64,000 nucleotides of DNA from Bosea beijingensis (GTDB taxonomy: Bacteria; Pseudomonadota; Alphaproteobacteria; Rhizobiales; Beijerinckiaceae). The stretch covers positions 2,638,782-2,702,781 of the forward strand of contig NZ_CP132359.1 of NCBI RefSeq assembly GCF_030758975.1. Direction: 5' to 3'. Positions 45,915-57,368 of the stretch are shown piece by piece. Position 1 is the first letter of the stretch. Each line of letters opens with the position of its first letter. A program made the translations under genes and the position numbers. Below the pieces are notes generated by a model that had not been told where the DNA came from, did not search any database, and was given only the letters and a program-made list of their open reading frames with translations.

Positions 45915-46616
45915 GTGCGTGTCGCCGACTTGAACTGGATGCAGATCGAGGCCCAGGCGAAGCGGGACGATCGCTGCGTCCTGCCGCTCGGCAGCGTCGA
46001 GCAGCACGCCTATTTGAGCCTTGCGACCGACGTGATCCTGTCCGAGCGCGTGGCGCAGGAGGCGGCCGAGCCGCTCGGCATCCCCGTTTTCCCGGTCCTG
46101 GCTTATGGGCTGACGCCGGGCTTCCTGAATTTCCCGGGCAGTATCTCGCTGAAGATGAGCACCTATGCGGCGCTCCTCGGCGACATCTTCGACGGCTTCT
46201 ACCGCTCCGGTTTCCGCCGCATCATCCTGGTCAACGGCCATGGCGGCAATTCGCCGGCGCTGAACTTCGCCACCGAATGGCTGGATGCGCATCCCGATGC
46301 CAGCATCCGCCTGCACAACTGGTGGGCGGCGCCGCAATTCCAGGCGGCGGTCCAGGCGGTCGATCCGGCGGCCTCGCACGCCTCCTGGATGGAGAACTTC
46401 CCCTGGACCCGGCTCGCCGGCGTCGCCATGCCCGATACGCTGAAGCCTCCCTTCAACACCGCCGAATACCAGGCCGCGAGCCCAGCCAAGCGCCGGGAGA
46501 TCCTCGGCGACGGCAATTTCCACGGCCTCTACCAGCGGCCCGACGAGGAGATGCTCGGGCTCTGGCAGGTCGGCGTCGAGGAGACGCGGGCCGTGATGGT
46601 GGAGAACTGGCCGTGA
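45915..46616 (+). CDS. Creatininase family amidohydrolase
   Basis: 233 residues. Members hydrolyse cyclic amides (creatinine) or act on peptides and formamides with two metal ions. The metal motif E-x-H appears in LGSVEQHAYLSLATD (Glu, His and Asp kept) and the second site in NGHGGNSPAL. The usual second His after EQH is not seen (Tyr-Leu instead), but the Asp is. GTG 45915 has AAGGA at a good distance. It is the first gene of the divergent transporter operon, a clue that its substrate is imported. Confidence 0.87.
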   Translation: MRVADLNWMQIEAQAKRDDRCVLPLGSVEQHAYLSLATDVILSERVAQEAAEPLGIPVFPVLAYGLTPGFLNFPGSISLKMSTYAALLGDIFDGFYRSGFRRIILVNGHGGNSPALNFATEWLDAHPDASIRLHNWWAAPQFQAAVQAVDPAASHASWMENFPWTRLAGVAMPDTLKPPFNTAEYQAASPAKRREILGDGNFHGLYQRPDEEMLGLWQVGVEETRAVMVENWP

Positions 46617-46638
46617 GGCCGCGTCGGAAACTCCAGCG

Positions 46639-47613
46639 ATGCTAGGCCACGTCGCCATCCGGCTGGCGCAGGCGCTCGTCGTCATGCTCGTCATGTCGGT
46701 GCTGGTCTTCGTCGGCGTCTATGCGATCGGCAACCCGATCGACGTGCTGATCGGCCCCGATGTCAGCCAGGAGCTGCGCCTCCAGACCATCGCACAATAC
46801 GGGCTCGACCGGCCGCTCTGGGAGCAGTACCTGACCTTCCTCGGCCGCGTGCTGCATGGCGATTTCGGCCGCTCCTTCGTCTTCGGCATGCCGGTGATGG
46901 ACCTGATCCTGTCGCGCCTGCCGGCGACGCTGGAACTGACGCTGTTGGCGGTCTGCGGCGCGGCCCTGATCGGCATTCCCGCGGGAATCTATGCCGGTTA
47001 CCGGCCCGATAGTGTCGCCTCGAAGCTGATCATGACGGTCTCGATCCTCGGATTCTCCGTGCCGACCTTCTGGATCGGCCTCGTGCTGATCATGGCCTTC
47101 GCCGTCGAATTGCAATGGCTGCCGGCCGGCGGGCGCGGCGAGACCGTCTCGATCTTCGGCGTCGAATGGAGCTTTCTCACGCTGAACGGCCTGAGCCATC
47201 TGCTTCTGCCGGCGCTGAACCTCGCCTTCTTCAAGCTTGCCCTGATGACGCGTCTCGCCCGGGCCGGAACGCGCGAGACCATGCTCTCCGACACCGTGAA
47301 ATTCGCCCGCGCCGCCGGCCTCTCGGAATGGACCGTGCTGCGCCGCCATGTGCTCAGGCTGATCGCGATCCCGCTCGTCACCGTCTTCGGCCTCGAATTC
47401 GCCTCGACGCTCGCCTTCGCGGTGGTCACCGAGACGATCTTCTCCTGGCCCGGCATCGGCAAGCTGATCATCGATTCCATCCAGTCGCTCGACCGGCCGG
47501 TGATGGTCGCCTACCTGATGCTGGTCGCCTTCGTCTTCATCACCATCAATTTCCTCGTCGACCTCGCCTATGTCGGTCTCGATCCGCGGCTCAGGAAAGG
47601 AGGCGCGCGATGA
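46639..47613 (+). CDS. ABC transporter permease, DppB type
   Basis: 324 residues with six predicted membrane helices (first at about 8-30). The typical DppB N-terminus and the EAA-type loop (ARAAGLSEWTVLRRHVLR) that contacts the ATPase are seen. With the next gene it forms the membrane channel of the peptide-type importer. The stop overlaps the next start by 4 nt (ATGA). Confidence 0.93.
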   Translation: MLGHVAIRLAQALVVMLVMSVLVFVGVYAIGNPIDVLIGPDVSQELRLQTIAQYGLDRPLWEQYLTFLGRVLHGDFGRSFVFGMPVMDLILSRLPATLELTLLAVCGAALIGIPAGIYAGYRPDSVASKLIMTVSILGFSVPTFWIGLVLIMAFAVELQWLPAGGRGETVSIFGVEWSFLTLNGLSHLLLPALNLAFFKLALMTRLARAGTRETMLSDTVKFARAAGLSEWTVLRRHVLRLIAIPLVTVFGLEFASTLAFAVVTETIFSWPGIGKLIIDSIQSLDRPVMVAYLMLVAFVFITINFLVDLAYVGLDPRLRKGGAR

Positions 47614-48488
47614 AGGACGCCTCTCCCGTCGCCCGCTTCTGGGCCGAATTCCGTGAGAGCAGGACGGCAGTCATCGCGCTCGCCGTCGTCGTCCTGATCA
47701 TCGGCATCGCCCTGCTCGCGCCGCTCGTCGCGCCGCAGAATCCCTACGACCTCGCCAATCTCTCGCTCTCCGATGCCCGCCGTCCGCCGGGCTTCGTCGG
47801 TGAGGGCGGCTACACCCATTGGCTTGGCACCGATGCGCAAGGTCGCGACCTGCTCTCGGCCATCCTCTATGGCCTGCGCATTTCCCTGCAGATGGGGCTG
47901 GTCGCCGGCGCCATCGCCTTCACGCTCGGCGTTGCGCTCGGCATTGGTGCCGCCTATGCCGGCGGAAGGCGCGAGGCCTTCATCATGCGCGTCATCGACC
48001 TGCAGCTCGCCTTTCCGGCGATCCTGCTGGCGCTGGTGCTCTCGGCTTTGCTGGGGCAGGGCAAGATGCAGCTCATCGCCGCGCTCGCCGCCGCGCAATA
48101 CGCCTATTTCGCCCGCACGGCCCATGGCGCGGCCTCGGCCGAGCGCGGCAAGGACTATGTCGAGGCGGTGCTCTCGACGCCGTTGCCGGGCTGGCGCGTG
48201 GTACTGCGCCATATCTTCCCGAACTGCCTGCCGCCATTGATCGTGGTCGCGACTGTGCAAGTGGCGAACGCCATCGCGCTCGAGGCGACGCTCTCTTTCC
48301 TCGGCGTCGGCCTGCCGGTGACCGAGCCCTCGCTCGGCATGCTGATCGCCAACGGCTTCCAGTACATGCTCTCGGGCCGCTACTGGATTTCGATCTATCC
48401 GGGCATCGCGCTGATCGTGCTGATCGTCGCGCTCAACCTCGTCGGGGATCGCATCCGCGATCAGGTCAATCCGAGGCTGAAGCGATGA
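47610..48488 (+). CDS. ABC transporter permease, DppC type
   Basis: 292 residues, with an N-terminal helix (about 20-43), the typical GTDAQGRDLLSAILYGLR block of DppC, five further helices and an EAA-like loop (YVEAVLSTPLPGWRVVLRHI). AAGGAGG precedes ATG 47610. It pairs with the DppB-type permease. The gap to the ATPase gene is 157 nt and contains a family B repeat. Confidence 0.93.
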   Translation: MKDASPVARFWAEFRESRTAVIALAVVVLIIGIALLAPLVAPQNPYDLANLSLSDARRPPGFVGEGGYTHWLGTDAQGRDLLSAILYGLRISLQMGLVAGAIAFTLGVALGIGAAYAGGRREAFIMRVIDLQLAFPAILLALVLSALLGQGKMQLIAALAAAQYAYFARTAHGAASAERGKDYVEAVLSTPLPGWRVVLRHIFPNCLPPLIVVATVQVANAIALEATLSFLGVGLPVTEPSLGMLIANGFQYMLSGRYWISIYPGIALIVLIVALNLVGDRIRDQVNPRLKR

Positions 48489-48505
48489 GGGGCTTCAAAC
48501 ATGCG

Positions 48506-48619
48506 AGCCCTCATCCTGAGGAGCCGCGTAGCGGCGTCTCGAAGGATGTTCCAGGAGGCTCGGGAACTATCTGGAGCATCCTTCGAGATGCGCCTGCGGC
48601 GCTCCTCAGGATGAGGGCT
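48506..48619. repeat. Dispersed palindromic repeat, family B, copy 2
   Basis: 114 bp bounded by the same 19-bp inverted arms as the copy at 35412. The inner inverted pair TCTCGAAGGATG and CATCCTTCGAGA has one change. It sits between the permease and ATPase genes in an operon. Confidence 0.88.
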
Positions 48620-48645
48620 GAAAGATATCTGCAAGGGGCGCAGCG

Positions 48646-50358
48646 ATGAGCGACGCGCCTCTCCTCGCCGTCACCGACCTCGCGACCCATTTCCACGCCC
48701 GTGCCGGGGTGGTTAAGGCGGTCGACGGCGTCTCCTTCGCGCTGAAGCGCGGCGAGGTCATGGGCCTCGTCGGCGAATCCGGCTCGGGCAAGAGCATCAC
48801 CGGCTTCTCTATCATCGGGCTGATCGATCCGCCCGGCCGCATCGAGCCGGGCTCCTCGGTGAAGCTGGAAGGGCGTGAGATCGTCGGTCTCCCCCCGGCC
48901 GAACTGCGAAAAATCCGCGGCAAGCAGATCTCGATGGTCTTCCAGGACCCGATGATGACGCTGAACCCGATGCTGACCATCGGCACGCAGATCAGGCTCG
49001 CGCTGGAAGCGCATGAGACGGTCTCGGGCGCCGAGGCGCGCCGCCGCGCGGTGGCGGCACTGGCGCAGGTCCGCATTCCCGATGCCGAGGCGAAGGTCGA
49101 TTTCTACCCGCATCAATTCTCCGGCGGCATGCGCCAGCGCGTCGCCATCGCGATCGCCCTGCTGCATCGACCGAAACTGATCATCTGCGACGAACCGACG
49201 ACCGCGCTCGATGTCTCCGTGCAGGCGGAAATCCTCGCCGAGATGAAGGAACTCGTGGCCGAGCTCGGCACGGCGCTGATCTGGATCAGCCATGACCTCG
49301 CCGTCGTCGCCTCGCTCGCCGACCATGTCTGCGTCATGCGCCACGGCAGGATCGTCGAGGCCGGGCAGACGCTCGACGTGCTGACCCATCCGCAGCATCC
49401 CTATACGCAGTCGCTCCTCGATGCGCTGCCTTCGCGCTCCGAGCCAGGCAAGCTCTTGGCCGGTGGTGTCGGTTCCGATGTCTCCCCGCCGCCTCGGGCC
49501 ATGAAACAGGCAGCCCCTGCCGTTGCCGACGCCGTCCACTATGTCCGCATCGAGCATGTCGCCAAGCGCTTCGCCGGGACGCCCGGCCTCTTCCGCAAGC
49601 TCGCCCAGAAGGCCGGCCTGTCGAAGGCGCCGTCTGCGGTGCAGGCGGTCGACGATGTCACGCTGGTGCTGAAGCGCGGCGAGGCGCTCGGCCTCGTCGG
49701 CGAATCCGGCTCCGGCAAGTCGACGCTCGGGCGCGTCGCGGCCGGCATCTATGCGCCCGACAGCGGCGCCGTCCGCATCGATGGTGCGCCGGTGATGAGC
49801 GCGGGCGAACAGCCGCACAAGGTCACGACGCGGGTCCAGACCATCTTCCAGGACCCCTTCGCCTCGCTCAACCCGCGCATGACGGTCGGCGACAGCATCG
49901 CTGAGGGGCCGTTGGCGCATGGGCTCGTCGAGCGCGCGCAGGCAAAGGATTACGTTCGGCAATGGCTCGCGGCGGTCGGGCTCAATCCCGATTTCGCGGA
50001 TCGCTACCCGCATCAGTTCTCGGGCGGCCAGCGTCAGCGCGTCGCCATCGCCCGGGCGCTGGCGATGCAGCCGGATGTCGTGGTCTGTGACGAGCCGGTC
50101 GCCTCGCTCGACGTCTCGATCCAGGCGCAGATCATCAACCTGCTGATCAGGCTGCGGCAGGAATTGGATCTCACGCTGATCTTTATCTCGCACGACCTTT
50201 CGGTCGTCCGTCACCTCTGCGACCGCGTCGCCATCATGTATCGCGGCCGGATCGTCGAGAGCGGCCCGGCCGGCGAGGTCTACGACCGCCCGCAGCACGA
50301 TTACACCAAGCGCCTGCTCGCCGCCGTGCCGGTGCTGCCGGGCGCCGTGACGACCTGA
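48646..50358 (+). CDS. ABC transporter ATP-binding protein, two fused DppD/DppF-like domains
   Basis: 570 residues. Two full ATPase domains are joined: the first (about 5-255) and second (about 300-560). Each has a Walker A (GESGSGKS) and a signature and Walker B (FSGGMRQR with CDEPTTALD; FSGGQRQR with CDEPVASLD). The oligopeptide C-terminal extensions are present in both halves. Fusion avoids the need for two ATPase genes. It energises the importer formed by the preceding permeases and the family 5 binding protein on the other strand. Confidence 0.94.
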   Translation: MSDAPLLAVTDLATHFHARAGVVKAVDGVSFALKRGEVMGLVGESGSGKSITGFSIIGLIDPPGRIEPGSSVKLEGREIVGLPPAELRKIRGKQISMVFQDPMMTLNPMLTIGTQIRLALEAHETVSGAEARRRAVAALAQVRIPDAEAKVDFYPHQFSGGMRQRVAIAIALLHRPKLIICDEPTTALDVSVQAEILAEMKELVAELGTALIWISHDLAVVASLADHVCVMRHGRIVEAGQTLDVLTHPQHPYTQSLLDALPSRSEPGKLLAGGVGSDVSPPPRAMKQAAPAVADAVHYVRIEHVAKRFAGTPGLFRKLAQKAGLSKAPSAVQAVDDVTLVLKRGEALGLVGESGSGKSTLGRVAAGIYAPDSGAVRIDGAPVMSAGEQPHKVTTRVQTIFQDPFASLNPRMTVGDSIAEGPLAHGLVERAQAKDYVRQWLAAVGLNPDFADRYPHQFSGGQRQRVAIARALAMQPDVVVCDEPVASLDVSIQAQIINLLIRLRQELDLTLIFISHDLSVVRHLCDRVAIMYRGRIVESGPAGEVYDRPQHDYTKRLLAAVPVLPGAVTT

Positions 50359-50369
50359 GGAGAGCCACC

Positions 50370-51275
50370 ATGACCAGCCAGTCCGATGAACTCCTGCCCT
50401 GGCAATGGCCGGAAGAGGTCTGGCGCGGCAAGGTCGAGCAGGTCCGCGCCGGCCGAAACCTCAAGCCCGCCAAATGGAAGAACGGCGCGCGTTGCGCAGT
50501 TGCCCTCTCTTTCGACGTCGATCATGAGACCAACGAGTTGCGCGACGGCGGCAAGTCGGTCGGGCGCCTCTCCTGGGGGCAGTACGGCAACCGCGTCGGC
50601 GTGCCCAAGATCCTCGACCTGCTGAAGCGGCAGGACATTCCGGCGAGCTTCTTCGTGCCGGCCGTCACCGCCCTGCTTTACCCGGAGGAGCAGCGCCGCA
50701 TCATCGGCGCCGGCCATGAGATCGGCCTCCATGGCTGGATTCACGAGGTCAACACGGCGGTGCCGCCCGCCAACGAGCGCGAACTGCACCTGCGCTCGGC
50801 CGATACGCTGGAGAAGGTCACCGGCATCCGGCCCGTCGGCATGCGCACGCCGTCCTGGGATTTCTCCGACGTGACGCTCTCGATCGAGCGCGAGCTCGGC
50901 CTGCTCTACGATTCCTCGCTCTTCGCCGATGACGACCCCTATGAGATCGTCGAGAAGGGCGAGCCGACCGGCATCGTCGAACTGCCGGTCGAATGGATCC
51001 GCGACGACGCACCCTATCTCAGCATGAACCGCTTCCAGGCGCTCCGCCCCTATACCTCGCCGGAAGCGGTCTTCGACATCTTCCGCCGCGAATTCGAGGG
51101 CGCCTATGCCGAGGGCGGGCTCTTCCTGCTGACCATGCACCCGCATGTCATCACCTATCGCTCGCGCTTCTGGATCCTCGAGGAGCTGGTTCGATTGGCC
51201 AGGGCGAAGGGCGACTGCTGGTTCGCGACCCATGCCGAGATCGCAGCCTATGTGAAGGCGCAGGCCGGTATCTGA
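50370..51275 (+). CDS. Polysaccharide deacetylase family hydrolase (allantoinase/imidase-like)
   Basis: 301 residues with the NodB fold. Motif 1 is FDVDHE (metal Asp), motif 2 is HGWIHE, motif 3 the MRTPSWDFS stretch and a C-terminal TMHPH gives the catalytic His. There is no signal peptide, so it is cytoplasmic. The sequence resembles the PuuE allantoinase and cyclic imide hydrolase branch more than sugar deacetylases (GQYGNRVGVPKIL is in that branch). With the creatininase and asparaginase genes this suggests cyclic amide or imide breakdown. It starts 11 nt after the ATPase stop. Confidence 0.85.
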   Translation: MTSQSDELLPWQWPEEVWRGKVEQVRAGRNLKPAKWKNGARCAVALSFDVDHETNELRDGGKSVGRLSWGQYGNRVGVPKILDLLKRQDIPASFFVPAVTALLYPEEQRRIIGAGHEIGLHGWIHEVNTAVPPANERELHLRSADTLEKVTGIRPVGMRTPSWDFSDVTLSIERELGLLYDSSLFADDDPYEIVEKGEPTGIVELPVEWIRDDAPYLSMNRFQALRPYTSPEAVFDIFRREFEGAYAEGGLFLLTMHPHVITYRSRFWILEELVRLARAKGDCWFATHAEIAAYVKAQAGI

Positions 51276-51385
51276 TCGTCTACCCGAGGGAACCGCTGCC
51301 CGATTCCTGCCGTTTTCGCTTCATCGGGGGTTCAGGCCGGAGGCGGCCTGATACCCGCACGTTGAAACAAACGACGGGAAAAGAA

Positions 51386-53776
51386 ATGCGCACGAAACGC
51401 TGGTTGCTGGTCGGGACCGTCCTGCCGGCCCTCGTCCTTTCGCAAGCCGGGCAGGCCTTCGCCGAGGCCGGATACCAGGTCGCACAGGCCCCCGCCGCTG
51501 GAGACAAGGATGATCCGCGTGGGCCGAGGCGCCCGCAACCGCCATCGGGCGCGGAGCCGGGCCAGCGCAGCCCGGAACGGCCCGCCGCTCCGGCGGCCCC
51601 GGCTCAGCCGCAGGCCCCGCGTCCGCCGCAGATGCAGCCGGCCCCGGCCGCCCCACGGGCGCAACCTCCTGCCATGCCCACGCCGCCCGCCGAGCCGCCG
51701 GCCGCGCGTCCACAGCCGGAACGCCCCGCTGTGCCGCGTGAGGCACCCGCGCCTCGCGCCGCGCCGTCCCCGAGCGAGGCACCCGCAGCCCGCCCGACGC
51801 CGCCGCGCCCGCCGGCCGAGCCTACGGCTCCGACGCCGCCCCGCGCGGCGCCTCAGCCTGGCGCCGGCGCACCGCCAGCGGCCGCTCCGCGTGGCGGCCC
51901 AGCCGTTCCGCCCTCGGCTCAGCCCTCCCAGCCTCGTCCGCCGGGGACGCCGCCTGCCACGGCACCGAGCGCCCCGGCTCTGCCCGGCGCGGGTGCGCCG
52001 CCCTCCGCAGTTCCGCGCGGCGGCCCGGCTGTTCCGCCGTCGGCTGCACCTTCCCAACCACGCCCGCCGGGGACGCCGCCTGCCACGGCACCGAGCGCCC
52101 CGGCTCAGCCCGGCGCGGGTGCGCCGCCCTCCGCAGTTCCGCGCGGCGGCCCGGCTGTTCCGCCCTCGGCTGCACCTTCCCAACCACGCCCGCCGGGGAC
52201 GCCGCCTGCCACGGCACCGAGCGCCCCGGCTCTGCCCGGCGCGGGTGCGCCGCCCTCCGCAGTTCCGCGCGGCGGCCCGGCTGTTCCGCCGTCGGCTGCA
52301 CCTTCCCAACCACGCCCGCCGGGGACGCCGCCTGCCACGGCACCGAGCGCCCCCGCTCAGCCGGGTACCGGCGCGCCGCCATCAGCCGTTCCGCGTGGCG
52401 GCCCGGCCGTTCCGCCTTCGGCTCAGCCTTCCCAGCAGCGTCCGCCGGCCGACGCGCCCCAGCCCGGCGCTCCCGCTGCCCCCGCTCAGCCGGGGACGGC
52501 CGCTCCGACGCCGACCCCGCCCGCAGGCGCGGCTCCGGCCCAGCCCACGCGCCCCGCTCCGGGAACGCCTCCGGCTGGGGCGCCCGGCGCTCCGGCTCCG
52601 GCCCAGCCCGGTGCTGCGTCTCCGACTCCGCCGGCAGGCGCCGCGCCGGGCCAGCCGAACCGGCCCGCTCCCGGCATGCCGTCCGGCGGGGCCCCCGGCA
52701 CGGCTCCGCAACCTGGCGCTGCCACTCCGGCGCAGCCCGGCGCGGCTCCGGGGCAGCCGCCTGCCGGACCTCCCGGCCAGCCGCCTCAGCGTGAAGGCCG
52801 CCGTGGCGGCATCTCGCCGGGCGTGGCCGGTGCGATCGGCCTCGGCGCCGGCGTCCTCGGCGGCATCATGGCGACGCAAGGGGCGCAGCGCTTCGAGGAT
52901 ATCCGCAGTCGCCGCGAGGAACGGCGCGAGGGTGACGTCACCGTCATCCGCGAGCCCGGCCGCACCATCATCCGCGACGATGACGGCCGTGCCATCATCC
53001 GCCGCGACGAGGACCAGCGCTTCCGTGATCTCGGCTGGCAGGGCCGTTCCGAGCGCCGCGGCGACGAGAACCGCACGGTCTTCGAGCGGCCGGACGGCAC
53101 GCGCATCGTCACCGTCACGGACGAGGAGGGCCGGCTGATCCGCCGCACCCGCGTCGACCGCGACAACCGCGAGGTGATCATCATCGACAACACGCTGCGG
53201 GACCGTCCGGGGCGCTTCGCCGACGATGTCGTCGTGCTGCCGCCGCCGCCGCTGCCGATCCCGCGCGAGCGCTATATCGTCGACGCGGACCGGGCCGACG
53301 AGAACCTGATCTACGAGACGATCACGGCTCCGCCGATCGCCGCGATCCCGCGCCGCTACACGCTGGACGAGGTCCGCTACTCGCCGGACCTGCGCGCCCG
53401 CATGCGCAGCGTCGATATCGACACGATCAATTTCGACTCCGGCTCATGGCAGGTCGGGGCCGATCAGGGGCGCCGCCTCTCTGTGATCGCGGATTCGGTG
53501 AAGCGCGCCCTGCAGCGCTCGCCGAACGAGGTCTTCCTCGTCGAGGGTCACACCGACGCGGTCGGCGCCGATGTCGACAATCTCTCGCTCTCCGACCGGC
53601 GTGCCCAATCGGTCGCGGAGATCCTGACGCGCGACTTCCAGATTCCGCCGGAGAACCTGACGACCCAGGGCTATGGCGAGCAATATCTGAAGGTGAACAC
53701 GCAGGAGGCCACACGCGAGAACCGGCGCGTCACGCTCCGGCGCATCACGCCGCTGCTGAGCGGCCAGAACCAGTAG
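51386..53776 (+). CDS. OmpA-family protein with long Pro/Ala-rich repeat region
   Basis: 796 residues. A signal peptide (about 1-25, ending QAFA) is followed by a Pro-, Ala- and Gly-rich region (about 35-470), a short hydrophobic Gly-zipper segment (ISPGVAGAIGLGAGVLGGIM), an Arg/Glu/Asp-rich stretch, and a C-terminal OmpA peptidoglycan-binding domain (about 665-796) with INFDSGSWQV and EGHTDAVG. It probably spans the periplasm and holds peptidoglycan. Four copies of a 42-residue repeat are in the middle. ATG 51386 gives the signal peptide. Confidence 0.9.
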   Translation: MRTKRWLLVGTVLPALVLSQAGQAFAEAGYQVAQAPAAGDKDDPRGPRRPQPPSGAEPGQRSPERPAAPAAPAQPQAPRPPQMQPAPAAPRAQPPAMPTPPAEPPAARPQPERPAVPREAPAPRAAPSPSEAPAARPTPPRPPAEPTAPTPPRAAPQPGAGAPPAAAPRGGPAVPPSAQPSQPRPPGTPPATAPSAPALPGAGAPPSAVPRGGPAVPPSAAPSQPRPPGTPPATAPSAPAQPGAGAPPSAVPRGGPAVPPSAAPSQPRPPGTPPATAPSAPALPGAGAPPSAVPRGGPAVPPSAAPSQPRPPGTPPATAPSAPAQPGTGAPPSAVPRGGPAVPPSAQPSQQRPPADAPQPGAPAAPAQPGTAAPTPTPPAGAAPAQPTRPAPGTPPAGAPGAPAPAQPGAASPTPPAGAAPGQPNRPAPGMPSGGAPGTAPQPGAATPAQPGAAPGQPPAGPPGQPPQREGRRGGISPGVAGAIGLGAGVLGGIMATQGAQRFEDIRSRREERREGDVTVIREPGRTIIRDDDGRAIIRRDEDQRFRDLGWQGRSERRGDENRTVFERPDGTRIVTVTDEEGRLIRRTRVDRDNREVIIIDNTLRDRPGRFADDVVVLPPPPLPIPRERYIVDADRADENLIYETITAPPIAAIPRRYTLDEVRYSPDLRARMRSVDIDTINFDSGSWQVGADQGRRLSVIADSVKRALQRSPNEVFLVEGHTDAVGADVDNLSLSDRRAQSVAEILTRDFQIPPENLTTQGYGEQYLKVNTQEATRENRRVTLRRITPLLSGQNQ
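51886..52458 (+). repeat. 126-bp in-frame tandem repeat in the OmpA-family gene
   Basis: The unit encodes 42 residues (with PRPPGTPPATAPSAPA as the core). Copies begin at 51954, 52080, 52206 and 52332, spaced exactly 126 bp; copies 1 and 3 are identical over the full unit, and copy 2 differs at two bases. Edge copies are degenerate. The near-identity points to recent expansion. Confidence 0.93.
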
Positions 53777-53826
53777 CGATCGGGTCGAGCCGCTTTCCAG
53801 GCGGCACCGCTCTTCCGCAGGCGCAG

Positions 53827-53851
53827 GGAACAGTCGTTTCCTGCGCCTGTT
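53827..53851 (+). promoter_or_regulatory. Candidate EcfG promoter for the small secreted protein
   Basis: GGAAC at 53827-53831, 17 nt, GTT at 53849-53851 (T before GTT). It lies 36 nt before the ATG at 53888, far from the stress island. Confidence 0.5.
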
Positions 53852-53887
53852 TCGTTTCCGGAGGAATGGCCGAAGGGAGATGCCGTC

Positions 53888-54166
53888 ATGAAAAAGTTTG
53901 TTCTGGTTCTGGCCGGATCACTGATCGCTAGCTCACCGGCAATTTTGCCCGGACAGGCGCAGACTGTTTCGCCTCCGACCAAGCAACGGGCGCCCGGCGT
54001 GCCGCTGGCGCCGCGATCGGGAGAGGCCGCCCGCCCGCCGGCGGCCAATAGCGCCGCGCCCCGCGACGAGAAGCGCGGCACCAGCGAGGACAAGGCGCAG
54101 ACACCTGTCAGGCCTGACCGCGACCTGCCGATGCCGAAGCCGGTGCCTTCGATCATTGCACCTTGA
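53888..54166 (+). CDS. Small secreted Pro-rich protein
   Basis: 92 residues. A clear signal peptide (MKKFVLVLAGSLIASSPAIL, cleaved near GQAQ) is followed by a Pro-, Arg- and Ala-rich sequence with no predicted fold. GGGAG lies upstream of the ATG. An EcfG-type promoter is 36 nt before the start. The family is not recognised; it may be a small stress-induced periplasmic protein. Confidence 0.7.
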   Translation: MKKFVLVLAGSLIASSPAILPGQAQTVSPPTKQRAPGVPLAPRSGEAARPPAANSAAPRDEKRGTSEDKAQTPVRPDRDLPMPKPVPSIIAP

Positions 54167-54214
54167 GCGACCGGGTTGAGGATTTGGTAGGGTTGCCGGG
54201 CTAGGGTGCCCGCC

Positions 54215-54412
54215 ATGAGCGACGCCGTTTCCCTCGCCACCAACATCCTGACGATGCAGGCAGCCTCGACGCAGCAGGCGCTCTCCATCGAGATGCTCAG
54301 GCAGAATGCGCAGGCCGAGCAGGGGCTCCTCGCCATGCTCCAGCAGAACGTCGAGCAGACGCAAGCGACGTTGCCGGCCGGGCAGGGCATGCTGGTCGAC
54401 CGGACCGCCTGA
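54215..54412 (+). CDS. YjfB-like putative motility protein
   Basis: 65 residues. It resembles short YjfB-type proteins (PF14070): a helical start AVSLATNILTMQAASTQQAL and a Gln-rich second helix (AMLQQNVEQTQA). No membrane segment or signal peptide. ATG 54215 has AGGG at 8 nt; a GTG at 54206 is in frame. YjfB-like proteins are often near flagellar genes, but none are seen here, so the motility label is weak. Confidence 0.6.
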   Translation: MSDAVSLATNILTMQAASTQQALSIEMLRQNAQAEQGLLAMLQQNVEQTQATLPAGQGMLVDRTA

Positions 54413-54485
54413 GCCATTCCTTCCAATCCTATGGGAGCTTCGCTGAGCCCGTTGCCAAGCGGCGGCGCTGCGCCTAACCTCGTCT

Positions 54486-54579
<94 letters not shown>

Positions 54580-54617
54580 GGCGCGGCCTTGGCCTGCACC
54601 CGCATCACAGCGCTTGA

Positions 54618-57328
<2,711 letters not shown>

Positions 57329-57368
57329 CAGCGCCCTATGAGCGCGCTTTACGACGGTGCTCTGCCCG

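Noticed and set aside
51886..52458. Possible CRISPR array
   Set aside because: The 126-bp units are contiguous in a coding frame, with no unique spacers, and no cas genes are near.
51510..53138. 542-codon frame inside the OmpA-family gene
   Set aside because: Arg/Pro-rich frame-shifted reading of the repeat region without start signal or domains. The main frame has the signal peptide and OmpA domain.
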